From NCBI RefSeq assembly GCF_001425625.1, contig NZ_LMCP01000023.1, positions 125,428 through 189,427 on the forward strand: 64,000 nt of DNA, in the 5' to 3' direction. The position numbers and the translations under genes were made by a program. The notes under the pieces are model-generated. The model had not been told where the DNA came from. It worked only from the letters and a program-made list of their open reading frames with translations, and made no database searches. Positions 16,903-25,084 of this stretch are shown here, in pieces. This DNA comes from Mesorhizobium sp. Root102. Its GTDB lineage: Bacteria > Pseudomonadota > Alphaproteobacteria > Rhizobiales > Rhizobiaceae. Positions within the stretch are counted from its first letter, which is position 1. Each line of letters opens with the position of its first letter.

Positions 16903-18258
16903 CTACTTGATGGCGTCCCAGCTCTTCTGGATATCGGTGGCGACATCCTGCGCCGGCTTGCCGCCGACCAGGTCGATCATGCCGGTCCAGAAGGCGCCGG
17001 CGCCGATCTTGCCCGGCATCAGGTCGGAACCGTCGAAGCGGAAGGTCGAGGCGTTGGCGAGGATTTCGCCCTGCTTCTTCAGCGCGTCGCTGGCGTAGGC
17101 ATCCTTGTTGACCGACTTGAGCGGTGTCACGAAACCGCCCTCGGCCATCCAGATCTCATGGGCGAGCGGCATCTTCAGGAATTCGATGAACGCGCGCGCT
17201 GCCTTGGAGTCCTTGGTGATCATCGCCAGCGTACCGGCGCCGAGCACGGGCGTGCCCAGTTCAGGCTTGGAGGCATAGGGCGGAAAGTAGAAGAAGTCCG
17301 CGTCCTGGCCGACCTTGGTGCCTTCCGGGAAGAAGGTCGGGATGAACGATGCCTGATGGTGCAGGTAGCATTTCGGCGGCACCGCGAAGAGGCCCTTCGG
17401 GCTGTCGCGGAAATCAGTCGCCGCAACCGCCTTGGCGCCGCCATCGACCATCTTGTCGTCGGTGGCGATCTTGCCGAAGATGTCGATGGCGTTGACCACC
17501 GCCGGATCGTTGAACGGGATCTCGTTCTTCACCCATTTGTCGTAGACTTCCGGAGCCTGGGTGCGCAGCATCAGGTCTTCGACCCAGTCGGTTGCCGGCC
17601 AGCCGGTGGCGCCGCCCGAGCCGAGGCCGATGCACCATGGCTTGCCGCCATCGGCGATGATCTTCTTTTCGAGATCGGCGAGTTCTTCCTGCGTCTTCGG
17701 CACCTTGTAGCCGGCTTCCTCGAAATTATCCGGCGAGTACCAGACCAGCGACTTCACGTCGGCCTTGTAGGGGAAGGCGAAGAAGCCCGGCTTGCCGTCC
17801 TTGTCCTTGAAGGTGCCGAGATCGACCCATGACTGTCCGGCGCCGTAATTGTCCTTGACCCATTTGGCGGTGTCGTCACCGAGGGGCGTCAAAAGGCCTT
17901 TCGATGCAAGGTCCTGGATCAGGCCCGGCTGCGGCAGCACGGCGATGTTGGGCGGGCTACCGGCCTGTGTGTCGATGACGATCTGCTGTTCGTAATTCTC
18001 CGAGGAGGAGTATTTGATCTCGACGCCGGTGGCTTCCGAGAAATAGTCGAGAACGCCGCGCACCAGGCCTTCGTCCTCACCGCGCCACGGTCCGAAGATC
18101 GACAGCGTCTCACCCTTGAGGTCGACTTTCTTGAGCTCTTCGTAGTTCGCCCAGTTGAAGCGCTTGTCTTCGCCTGGCTTGAACTTCAGCTCGGCATGCG
18201 CGGGCGCGTTCAGGGCGAGCGTGGCAAACGCAGCACCCAGCAAAAGCATTTTCTTCAT
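16903..18258 (-). CDS. aglE: Alpha-glucoside ABC transporter periplasmic binding protein
   Basis: A 451-residue family 1 solute-binding protein with a typical signal peptide (MKKMLLLGAAFATLALNAPAHA). The ATG at 18258 has GGAGG seven bases upstream, and an earlier in-frame start is rejected. Sugar-binding folds of this family follow to the end. It is first of the agl operon, divergent from the regulator aglR, with a perfect LacI-type operator about 110 bases upstream. Confidence 0.93.
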   Translation of the reverse strand: MKKMLLLGAAFATLALNAPAHAELKFKPGEDKRFNWANYEELKKVDLKGETLSIFGPWRGEDEGLVRGVLDYFSEATGVEIKYSSSENYEQQIVIDTQAGSPPNIAVLPQPGLIQDLASKGLLTPLGDDTAKWVKDNYGAGQSWVDLGTFKDKDGKPGFFAFPYKADVKSLVWYSPDNFEEAGYKVPKTQEELADLEKKIIADGGKPWCIGLGSGGATGWPATDWVEDLMLRTQAPEVYDKWVKNEIPFNDPAVVNAIDIFGKIATDDKMVDGGAKAVAATDFRDSPKGLFAVPPKCYLHHQASFIPTFFPEGTKVGQDADFFYFPPYASKPELGTPVLGAGTLAMITKDSKAARAFIEFLKMPLAHEIWMAEGGFVTPLKSVNKDAYASDALKKQGEILANASTFRFDGSDLMPGKIGAGAFWTGMIDLVGGKPAQDVATDIQKSWDAIK

Positions 18259-18369
18259 CGGTATTCCTCCCAGTGGGTCACACACACCGGACGGAACCTC
18301 CATTCCGCCCGCCGACGCCGCAGGACTGTGACTCAGTCAGAAAGGAACCGCAACCTTTCGAAGAGTCTT

Positions 18370-18383
18370 CCAAAGCGCTTTGG
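18370..18383. promoter_or_regulatory. LacI-type operator for the agl operon
   Basis: The 14-base perfect palindrome CCAAAGCGCTTTGG, centred on CG as LacI/GalR operators are. It lies about 110 bases upstream of aglE and shares AAAGCGCTTT with the second site, so AglR very probably binds both. Confidence 0.82.
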
Positions 18384-18592
18384 CTTTTTTGATCTCGCCA
18401 TTGAATCGCCTGGAAGTCAAGAGGCTGGCGAACTAATCGATTTAATTTCGCGCGTTTGCGATAGAAAAAGTGCGCTGCAACATGCTTTTATGGCAGTGCA
18501 GCAGCAATTTTTGTTTCAAACCGGCCTAAACCGCGTCTATGGTTCATCCTCCTATGGACTGGCCCCTACGGCACTTGGGTCGATTCAATCTG

Positions 18593-18602
18593 AAAGCGCT
18601 TT
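18593..18602. promoter_or_regulatory. Second LacI-type operator, next to aglR
   Basis: The 10-base palindrome AAAGCGCTTT, ending 20 bases before the aglR GTG. Repression here would give negative autoregulation, and with the distal site could allow looping. Confidence 0.78.
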
Positions 18603-18622
18603 GAGGGAAATGGAGACCTTTC

Positions 18623-19645
18623 GTGAACCTCAAGCAGCTCGCCCATATGCTGGCACTTTCGCAGACCACGGTAAGCCGCGCCCTGAACGGCTATCCCGAG
18701 GTCAACGAGGAAACGCGCCGGCGGGTGATGGATGCCGCCAAGCGCCATGGCTACCGCCCCAATCCGAGCGCGCGCCGGCTGGCGACCGGCAAGACCGGCA
18801 TGATCGGCTATGTCCTGCCGACCGGTGCCGCCGTCGACATCGATCCGCATTTCGTCGAGTTCCTGTCCGGTCTCGGCGACTACGCCCGCTCGCATGAACT
18901 CGACCTGGTGCTGTCGCCGGCCGACGCCGACGACCAGGAGACCACCTACCGGCGCATCGTCGCCAACCGGCAGGTCGACGCCGTCTATATCTCGTCGCCA
19001 AGGCCCGCCGACCGGCGCGTGGCGCTGGTCAACACGCTCGGCATTCCCTTCATCGTCCATGGCCGCAGCGAAGGTTTCGACTTCGACTATGCCTTCACCG
19101 ACATCGACAACGAGGGCGCCTTCCACGAGGCGGCCAGGCTGCTGATCCAGCTCGGCCACCGGCGGCTGGCGCTGATCAACGGCGACGATCGCGAGACCTT
19201 CGCCATCCATCGCGAACGCGGCGTGCGCCGGGCGCTTGCCGCGAGCGGGCTGACATTGGGCGAGCGCCATGTCTGCTCGGTGGCGATGACCGAGGAGAAC
19301 GGCTATCGCGCCACCAGGCGTTTGCTGGAAGAGGGCGACGCGCCGACAGCGATCGCCTGCTCCAGCCTGATCATGGCGCTGGGCGTCGTTCGTGCTGTGC
19401 GCGACCTCGGCCTGAGCATTCCGGCTGACGTGTCGCTGATCGCCCATGACGATGTCTTCCCCTGGCTAAGGCCGGAGAATTTCTCGGTGCCGCTGTCGAC
19501 GACGCGTTCATCCATCCGTCTCGCCGGCGCCCGCGTCGCCGAGCGGCTGGCGGCACGGATTTCGGGGCTGGAAGAGGGGGCGCGAGGCGAGGTCTGGCCG
19601 GTCGACCTGGTGGTCAGGGGATCGGTGGCCGGCGCACCTGCGTAG
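18623..19645 (+). CDS. aglR: LacI-family repressor of the alpha-glucoside operon
   Basis: A 340-residue regulator. The helix-turn-helix is at the very N-terminus (LKQLAHMLALSQTTVSRALNG), followed by the hinge helix PNPSARRLATG and a periplasmic-binding-like effector domain. GTG start with GGAG seven bases before it. It is divergent from aglE and flanked by two CG-centred palindromes, so it should repress agl genes until an alpha-glucoside or derivative binds. Confidence 0.92.
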   Translation: MNLKQLAHMLALSQTTVSRALNGYPEVNEETRRRVMDAAKRHGYRPNPSARRLATGKTGMIGYVLPTGAAVDIDPHFVEFLSGLGDYARSHELDLVLSPADADDQETTYRRIVANRQVDAVYISSPRPADRRVALVNTLGIPFIVHGRSEGFDFDYAFTDIDNEGAFHEAARLLIQLGHRRLALINGDDRETFAIHRERGVRRALAASGLTLGERHVCSVAMTEENGYRATRRLLEEGDAPTAIACSSLIMALGVVRAVRDLGLSIPADVSLIAHDDVFPWLRPENFSVPLSTTRSSIRLAGARVAERLAARISGLEEGARGEVWPVDLVVRGSVAGAPA

Positions 19646-19680
19646 GGATTAAAACTCGATCGCGTTGGGCAGACAGCCCG

Positions 19681-20925
19681 TCAGGAATGCCTCACGATGT
19701 GTTCGACAAGGCGATGTGCCTCCTCGGCAATCGCCAATATTGTGCCTGATTTGCGCGTGGAGGCAAAATCTAGCCCGGCGAAGTAGATGCCTGGCTGAAC
19801 GGCCACGCCATCCTCATGAATAGGCTGTCCTTGCGAGTCGAGCACCCCCGGGAGATTCACCCAACTGAAATCGCCCCGGAAGCCAGTGCACCACGCCACG
19901 GTCGTGATGCCGGACTTGGCAACATCAAGAGAACGGACAGCCGGATTGGGTAGATGGACTGCGACAGTCTCCGCTGGATCGGGTTCCGAAAGGGGAGCAT
20001 CGATTCCGGAGCGGCTGATATACTCGTCGATATAGCGTTTGACGTTGGCCGAAGCTTCGTCCGCAAAACGAACGTTCGCTTCCAGATCGTCGTCGAACAA
20101 GAGACAGCCGCCGCCCTCGACGCCTGCGAACCGGCCAAGCAGCACGATACCGCGGGCACTGAGTCCCTGGAGGCTTAACGTGTATTCCGCCCCAAGCAGA
20201 CCACGAGGTGGAACGCGTCCCGCAAGTCGAATGATTTCCTCTCGACGTACGTCGAGAAACCCGCTTTCGACGAGCCAGATCATGATGTCGCGACCTCGGT
20301 AGCGCCGTGAGAGCCGTCCGACCCGACTGGTGGCAAGGAAGACTGTTCGGCCTGTTTCTGTCAAATCCTCCGCGATCTGGGCACCCGACTGGCCGCTTCC
20401 GACCACCAGCACCGCTCCATCCGGGAGATCGGCGGCGCTGCGGTAATCCGAAGCGTCGATCTGGCGGAGGCTCGGCGGCAACGCAGCGGTCCAAGGTGGG
20501 CGCGCCGGACAGTTCATATCACCGCTCGCGATCACCACGTTCCGCGCCAAAAATGTGCCGCGCGAGGTGGTCAGTCGATACGCGCCATTCTCGTGCACGC
20601 CGGTGAGTTCGGTCACCGCGGTGTCCGGTTCGACCGGGAGCCCGTTCCGCTCGGCGAAGTCCTCAAGGAGGGCGACGAACTGGTTGCGCGTTAGGGCACC
20701 GAACGGGTCTGAACCGTCATAGCTGTCGCCAGGCATGACAGTCTGCACGTTGGGGGTATTCATCCGAAAAGTATTCCACCGCTGCGTGCGCCAGGTTTCT
20801 CCGATGCGGCCTCGCTCCAATATGCTATGCCGCAGGCCTTGCCGTGTCAGCGAATAGCTGACGCCTAGGCCGGCCCAGCCGGCCCCGACGACCACCGCAT
20901 CAAGGACATTGGCGTTGCTCCTCAT
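19681..20925 (-). CDS. FAD/NADPH-dependent flavin monooxygenase (CzcO-like)
   Basis: A 414-residue protein with two dinucleotide-binding motifs: GAGWAGLG near residue 15 for FAD and GSGQSGAQ near 180 for NADPH, in the arrangement of group B flavin monooxygenases. The C-terminal GIYFAGLDFASTRKSG loop is also typical. The frame is open upstream to 21081, but the ATG at 20925 places the first GxGxxG normally and overlaps the stop of a small upstream frame (ATGA). Substrate unknown: N- or S-oxidation, or Baeyer-Villiger oxidation of a ketone. It is convergent with aglR. Confidence 0.83.
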   Translation of the reverse strand: MRSNANVLDAVVVGAGWAGLGVSYSLTRQGLRHSILERGRIGETWRTQRWNTFRMNTPNVQTVMPGDSYDGSDPFGALTRNQFVALLEDFAERNGLPVEPDTAVTELTGVHENGAYRLTTSRGTFLARNVVIASGDMNCPARPPWTAALPPSLRQIDASDYRSAADLPDGAVLVVGSGQSGAQIAEDLTETGRTVFLATSRVGRLSRRYRGRDIMIWLVESGFLDVRREEIIRLAGRVPPRGLLGAEYTLSLQGLSARGIVLLGRFAGVEGGGCLLFDDDLEANVRFADEASANVKRYIDEYISRSGIDAPLSEPDPAETVAVHLPNPAVRSLDVAKSGITTVAWCTGFRGDFSWVNLPGVLDSQGQPIHEDGVAVQPGIYFAGLDFASTRKSGTILAIAEEAHRLVEHIVRHS

Positions 20926-21056
20926 TTGCCGCAGGCCCTTGTGCCAGAGTCGTTGCAGCGCTTTGATGTGGGCAAAGATGAACGTGACGCCTTCGCCAGC
21001 GGCCCAGCGCCGAGATAGCAGTCGATGCCGCCTGAACAGACCACTGCGTTCCGCAT
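20922..21056 (-). CDS. Small ORF, 44 residues, coupled to the flavin monooxygenase
   Basis: It starts at an ATG with a very strong GGAGGGGGG ribosome-binding site and ends in ATGA overlapping the monooxygenase start. The N-terminus MRNAVVCSGGIDC is reminiscent of the SGGxDS phosphate-binding loop of QueC/asparagine-synthetase-type ATP pyrophosphatases, but the rest does not continue that fold. The other frame over the same stretch reads VTFIFAHIKALQRLW. It may be the frameshifted start of a lost gene, or a coupling leader. Confidence 0.35.
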   Translation of the reverse strand: MRNAVVCSGGIDCYLGAGPLAKASRSSLPTSKRCNDSGTRACGK

Positions 21057-21214
21057 AGTCCCCCCTCCGGTATAGGTGCAAGATAACACCTCTGTCGGCC
21101 CGGCCAAAATTTCGCTCGACACCGAAGCAGGGAGATCAAAGCCCTGCATGCGTACCCTTCAAGGCGGCGACAGCTTCAGGAAAACGGCATAATGCAGGGC
21201 GGCCAACGTTAGAC

Positions 21215-22636
21215 CTATTCCTTTGCTGCAGCCTCGATGTCCAGCAGCCCGTAGCCGAAATCATTGTCGCGGCCCTTGGGGCCGAGATCCCTGGCCGTTG
21301 CCGCGAGCGACTTCTCGATGTCGTCGGCCGAGCGATCGGGCGCGGCATGGATGAGGTTGGCGATGGCGCCGCTCACGATCGCAGCCGCGAACGAGGTGCC
21401 GGTGACCACGTCCGAGCCGGCGCCGCTCGGCGCCACCATCTCGACGCCCGGCGCCGAGATGAAGACATAGGCGCCGCGATTGGCCTGCGGCATCAGCCCG
21501 TCCTTGGCATCGGTGGCGGTCACCGCGATGACGCCGTCGAAGGCGGCCGGATAACCATAGGGTGCTTTGGGCCCATTGTTGCCGGCGGCGGCGACCAGCA
21601 CCATGCCGAGCGCGCGGGCATTGCGGCAGGCGACGCCGAGCAGGTCGTTCTTCGGCCCGACAAAGCTCATGTTGATGATGCGCACGTCCTGCTCGGCCGC
21701 CCAGTCCAGCGCCGCCAGGATGACGTCCATGGTCGACTTGCCGCCCTCGAAGGCACGGGCGTGGTAGATCCTGGCGCCGGGCGCCATGCCTTCCAGTGCG
21801 CCGACGCCGGCGATCAGGCCGTCGATCGACGTGCCGTGATCGCGCTTTTCGATCGGCACGTCAGGCATGGCGTCGAATTGCCCGGCAATGACGCCCGCCA
21901 GCGCCGGGTTGGTGTCGTCGATCCCGGTGTCGATCACCGCGATGCGGACATTTTCGCCACTGGCCTGTTTGGAATCGAGCGCGATGCGGTCGAACGCATA
22001 GTTGACGATGCTGGCGGCCTGCTGCAGCGAATAGACATGGTTGGGCTCGCGCCGCTGTGTGCGGCCATCGGCGGCCAGTTGCGCCAGCACGGCGCCCACG
22101 GGCCGGCCGTCGGGAATGCCGAAGCGCACCAGCGTGGTGCCAAGCAGCCGCGACTGGCGCTGCGAGCGCACCTGGAGGCCGAAGGAAGCGGCGATCTGCT
22201 GGACAGTGCCGGCATCGCCGTCGACGGTCACCAGCACCTCGTCGGGCACGAAATCGCCGACCACCGCGCGCGGCGGTTGAACGGCGATGAGATCGGTCGG
22301 CGAAACGATCGGGCCGCCAGGCGGGGGGCCGGCTTGAGTGTCGGCCGGCGGCGTTGCCGGCGCCGGCCGTGGCGTCGGCACCGGCGCCGGATTGGGAAAC
22401 AGGTCGACGATCAGCGCCGGCAGGAAGACAGCGCCGGATTGGCCCGCGTCCGATCCGCTCTTTGTCTCGCTGCCGTCCTTGGCGCAGTTGGCTCCCGCCG
22501 CGTTGGTCCCGTCGCGGCAGTCGATTTTCGTCTGGTCTGGATTGGGGGCGTTGGTCTGCGCCGACGCGGGCACGGCGGCGATTGTCATCGCCGCCGCAAG
22601 GATTGCCGCAAATCGAATGACTGCCTCAGCCGCCAT
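21215..22636 (-). CDS. Secreted subtilisin-like serine protease (S8)
   Basis: A 473-residue protease with a signal peptide (cleavage near PASA-QT), a Cys-containing segment and a Pro-rich linker (residues 80-115), a propeptide-like domain at 125-205 and a subtilase domain. Catalytic residues are D236 (AVIDTGID), H267 (RDHGTS) and S415 (GTSFAAAI), with oxyanion Asn near 353 (AAGNNG). It acts outside the cytoplasm. Its start overlaps the anti-sigma gene by 11 bases, so sigma factor, anti-sigma factor and protease are one unit. The protease could be the regulated output or act on the anti-sigma factor's periplasmic part. Confidence 0.9.
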   Translation of the reverse strand: MAAEAVIRFAAILAAAMTIAAVPASAQTNAPNPDQTKIDCRDGTNAAGANCAKDGSETKSGSDAGQSGAVFLPALIVDLFPNPAPVPTPRPAPATPPADTQAGPPPGGPIVSPTDLIAVQPPRAVVGDFVPDEVLVTVDGDAGTVQQIAASFGLQVRSQRQSRLLGTTLVRFGIPDGRPVGAVLAQLAADGRTQRREPNHVYSLQQAASIVNYAFDRIALDSKQASGENVRIAVIDTGIDDTNPALAGVIAGQFDAMPDVPIEKRDHGTSIDGLIAGVGALEGMAPGARIYHARAFEGGKSTMDVILAALDWAAEQDVRIINMSFVGPKNDLLGVACRNARALGMVLVAAAGNNGPKAPYGYPAAFDGVIAVTATDAKDGLMPQANRGAYVFISAPGVEMVAPSGAGSDVVTGTSFAAAIVSGAIANLIHAAPDRSADDIEKSLAATARDLGPKGRDNDFGYGLLDIEAAAKE

Positions 22637-23291
22637 CAGCCGGTTTCCTTCCCTCGATCACAGTCTCCGTAAAAGGCTGGGCGGCAATAAGGCCGATTTG
22701 CTTCGCATAGTCGGCTGCGTTGGCAGCCGGCATGCCAAGCCGGAACACGCCGTCGGCGGTCGGTCCACCGATGATCTTCAGCCCGTTGCTGCCCAGGAAG
22801 CCAGAAATGTCCGACATCTTGGCATCCGGCTTGAACTTGACCAGGGCGAACGGCATTTTCGCCAGATCGTCTTGCGCGCCGGCAATCTCGAAGTCATTGC
22901 CCTTGCCGCCAGGCTCGACAAACGACTGCACCATGACCAGGGCCAGCAGAACCGCGGCCGCGGCCCAGGCGACACCGACCGGCACCGCCATGAAGCGGCC
23001 CCAGGCCTGCGCCAGCCAGGACGAACCTGCCGGCTTGCGTGGTCCGGCCTCGGCGTCTAGTGCCTTGGCGAAACGGCTGAGCGCATCGGCCGGCGGCCGG
23101 ATTGCTTCGTTGGCGGCGGTGGTGCCGGAGAATTCGGCTTCCGCCTCGCCAAGAGCGGCAAGTGCGGCCGGATCGCTGGCCAGCCATTCCTCGACGGCTT
23201 CCAGATCCGAACCTTCCAGCGAGCCGTTCAGATAGAACGGCAGCAGCGTTTCCATTTCGTCGCGGCGCGACATCTTTTCAGCGGCGCTCAT
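22626..23291 (-). CDS. Membrane anti-sigma factor
   Basis: A 221-residue protein with an acidic cytoplasmic N-terminus (about 1-95), one membrane segment (about 104-126, GVAWAAAAVLLALVMVQSF) and a periplasmic C-terminal domain of about 95 residues. The N-terminus lacks the His-x3-Cys-x2-Cys of zinc anti-sigma domains. Function is assigned from position: the ATG at 23291 overlaps the stop of the sigma-factor gene (ATGA), and the protease gene overlaps its own end. An alternative GTG start two codons upstream is less likely. Confidence 0.78.
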   Translation of the reverse strand: MSAAEKMSRRDEMETLLPFYLNGSLEGSDLEAVEEWLASDPAALAALGEAEAEFSGTTAANEAIRPPADALSRFAKALDAEAGPRKPAGSSWLAQAWGRFMAVPVGVAWAAAAVLLALVMVQSFVEPGGKGNDFEIAGAQDDLAKMPFALVKFKPDAKMSDISGFLGSNGLKIIGGPTADGVFRLGMPAANAADYAKQIGLIAAQPFTETVIEGRKPADGG

Positions 23292-23914
23292 GGCCACCCC
23301 CTGTCGTAACCGGCGGCCTTGAGGGCCTCGCCGAGTTTCTTGCGGGCGTAGAACATCCGGGTCTTGACGGTCGCGACCGGAATGTCGAGCACCTCACCGA
23401 TCTCGCTCACCGACTGTCCGTGATAATAGGCAAGATCGATCACCACGCGATGCTCATCGGGCAATGCGTTGACGAAGCGCCGCAAGGCGGCAGCCTTGTC
23501 TTCCTTCATGGTGACGACTTCCGGCGTATCGGCGCCGTCGGGCACCGCGGCAGCGGCCTCGTCGTCGATCCAGTCTTCCTTCTTCTTGCGCAGCAAGGAC
23601 AGCGCTTTGAAACGGGCGATGCCGAGCAGCCATGTCGAGACTTCGGAGCGTCCCTCGAAGCTTGGCGCCTGGCGCCACAGCTCGAGGAACACTTCGTTGG
23701 CGATATCGTCAGCCATCATTTCCGATCCCGTCTGGCGCGCCACGAAGCGGTAGACCCGCGCGTGGTGACGCATGAACAGGAGCCGCACGGCGGCACGGTC
23801 GCCCTTCGCGACCCGGTCGACAAGCGCGCGATCGGTCTCCGTCGCTGCCGTCATGGCCGGTCGAGCCGCCTGGCTCCTGTCTGCTCTGTCGCTGATCGGT
23901 CCAAAAAGGTTCAT
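23288..23914 (-). CDS. ECF-family RNA polymerase sigma factor
   Basis: A 208-residue sigma-70-like protein. Region 2 spans about 40-110 (ADDIANEVFLELWR; STWLLGIARFKALSLLR), then an acidic linker, then region 4 at about 145-195 (VVIDLAYYHGQSVSEIGEVL and the recognition helix VATVKTRMFYARKKL). The start is uncertain: a GGAGG directly abuts the ATG at 23914, too close to serve it, so the ATG at 23854 may be used instead. It is first gene of the sigma/anti-sigma/subtilase operon. Confidence 0.88.
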   Translation of the reverse strand: MNLFGPISDRADRSQAARPAMTAATETDRALVDRVAKGDRAAVRLLFMRHHARVYRFVARQTGSEMMADDIANEVFLELWRQAPSFEGRSEVSTWLLGIARFKALSLLRKKKEDWIDDEAAAAVPDGADTPEVVTMKEDKAAALRRFVNALPDEHRVVIDLAYYHGQSVSEIGEVLDIPVATVKTRMFYARKKLGEALKAAGYDRGWP

Positions 23915-23995
23915 CCTCCGCCAAGGAATTTTGCGGAGGCTAACCGAAGAGCGGGGCGGTTGCCAGAGGGGGGAGGAGCGTCCGCCGGAGGCGGG

Positions 23996-24021
23996 TCAAT
24001 CGACAACGATTTGTCGATTGA
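23996..24021. repeat. Perfect 11-bp inverted repeat upstream of the ECF sigma gene
   Basis: TCAATCGACAA-CGAT-TTGTCGATTGA. It lies about 80 bases before the sigma-factor start in the 244-base gap. It could be an operator or part of a terminator for the gene ending at 24159; there is no T tract after it on the minus strand. Confidence 0.55.
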
Positions 24022-24112
24022 AGTGACGAACGCCCGAAGCCATAGCGCAGGGCTGGCAGGGGGGATGGGTTATCACCACCCGGCCCTTCGCAGGCTCAGG
24101 GCGTTCGAAGCT

Positions 24113-24138
24113 CGAAAAGCCAAGCAATTGGCTTTTCG
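24113..24138 (-). terminator. Stem-loop after the phosphodiesterase gene
   Basis: CGAAAAGCCAA-GCAA-TTGGCTTTTCG, a perfect 11-base-pair stem with a 4-base loop, 21 bases after the stop at 24159. The T-run is inside the stem rather than after it, so termination is plausible but not certain. Confidence 0.55.
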
Positions 24139-24158
24139 TCCGCTACGCGGACCGCTTC

Positions 24159-24998
24159 TCACCCCAAGAAAGACTTAGCCATCATCGTCGCGGGCACGGG
24201 AACACCCAGCCGGCTCAGAACCGTCGGCGCCAGCTGCAGCTGATCGAGCAGCGTATCGGCCTGCGGTCCCTTGCCGGCGCCGAAATAATACAGCGCGAAA
24301 TCCTGCATCTCGTCGTCATGGCCTCCATGATGGCCACGGTCGGTCTGGCCATGGTCGGCGGTGACCATCACCTCATAACCGGCTTCGATCCAGCGCGGCA
24401 GGAAGGCCGCCAGCATGCCGTCCATCGCATAGACGGCATGGTCCATCTCGTGGCAGTCGTGGCCGAAGCGGTGCCCCATCGAATCCAGCGTGCAGGTGTG
24501 CAGGATGCCATAGTCGATGCCGTGGCGTTTGGTCAGCATGGTCAGCGTCGCGAACAGGTCAACATCACTCGGCGTCATCTGGTTGCGAGCGTTGTAGCCG
24601 GTCATGGTGTGGAAGCGGCCATGCGTGATCGGCCCGCCTGGTTCGTCGAATTCCATGTCCTCGACCAGGTCGAACGGATAGGCGCGGAAGAATTCCGACC
24701 AGTAGGAATGTGTCACCGCACCCGTCTTGCCGCCGGCCTTGCTGACTTCTGAGAAGATGTCAGGCTGCTCGACGCGAAACCGGTTCTCGTTGGAGAGAAT
24801 CCCGTGCACCTGCGGTGAGACCCCGGTGTGGATCGAGGCATAGCAGCAGGCTGAGGTCGACGGCAGCACGGAGCGCATCTTCCAGATGCGCGCCTCGCCC
24901 GATTGCACCCAGCCTTCGAGATTGCCCATCAGCCGGCGCCAGTTGCGATAGGGCACGCCGTCAAGGATGATCAGCAAAAGCTTGGATTTGAGCGCCAT
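24159..24998 (-). CDS. Alkaline-phosphatase-superfamily phosphodiesterase/nucleotide pyrophosphatase
   Basis: A 279-residue protein with the metal-site pattern of type I phosphodiesterases: D13 (ILDGVPYRN), the nucleophile region PSTSACCY at 46-53, then DSMGHRFGHD and TADHGQT near 205. No signal peptide is seen, so it is probably cytoplasmic. It is the last gene after the ABC importer, 86 bases downstream of a binding-protein gene, and may process the imported compound. The nucleophile is Ser or Thr; I cannot tell which. Confidence 0.82.
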   Translation of the reverse strand: MALKSKLLLIILDGVPYRNWRRLMGNLEGWVQSGEARIWKMRSVLPSTSACCYASIHTGVSPQVHGILSNENRFRVEQPDIFSEVSKAGGKTGAVTHSYWSEFFRAYPFDLVEDMEFDEPGGPITHGRFHTMTGYNARNQMTPSDVDLFATLTMLTKRHGIDYGILHTCTLDSMGHRFGHDCHEMDHAVYAMDGMLAAFLPRWIEAGYEVMVTADHGQTDRGHHGGHDDEMQDFALYYFGAGKGPQADTLLDQLQLAPTVLSRLGVPVPATMMAKSFLG

Positions 24999-25084
24999 GG
25001 GCGGCTCCTTGCGGTCTTGTCATGGAGGCAGGGATGAGGTCCCGGGCCTGACGGTCAATCCGCCAGGCCCGGATATTGCGATTG

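Larger units (their letters stand above)
18259..18622. promoter_or_regulatory. Divergent aglE-aglR control region with two operators
   Basis: This 364-base gap has no gene. It holds two LacI-family palindromes (18370-18383 and 18593-18602), one near each gene. The rest is markedly A+T-rich from 18420 to 18540 and probably carries both promoters; I cannot place -35/-10 boxes with confidence. Confidence 0.75.

Noticed and set aside
21347..22672. 441-codon plus-strand frame opposite the subtilase
   Set aside because: Shadow of the protease gene; low-complexity His/Arg/Gly composition.
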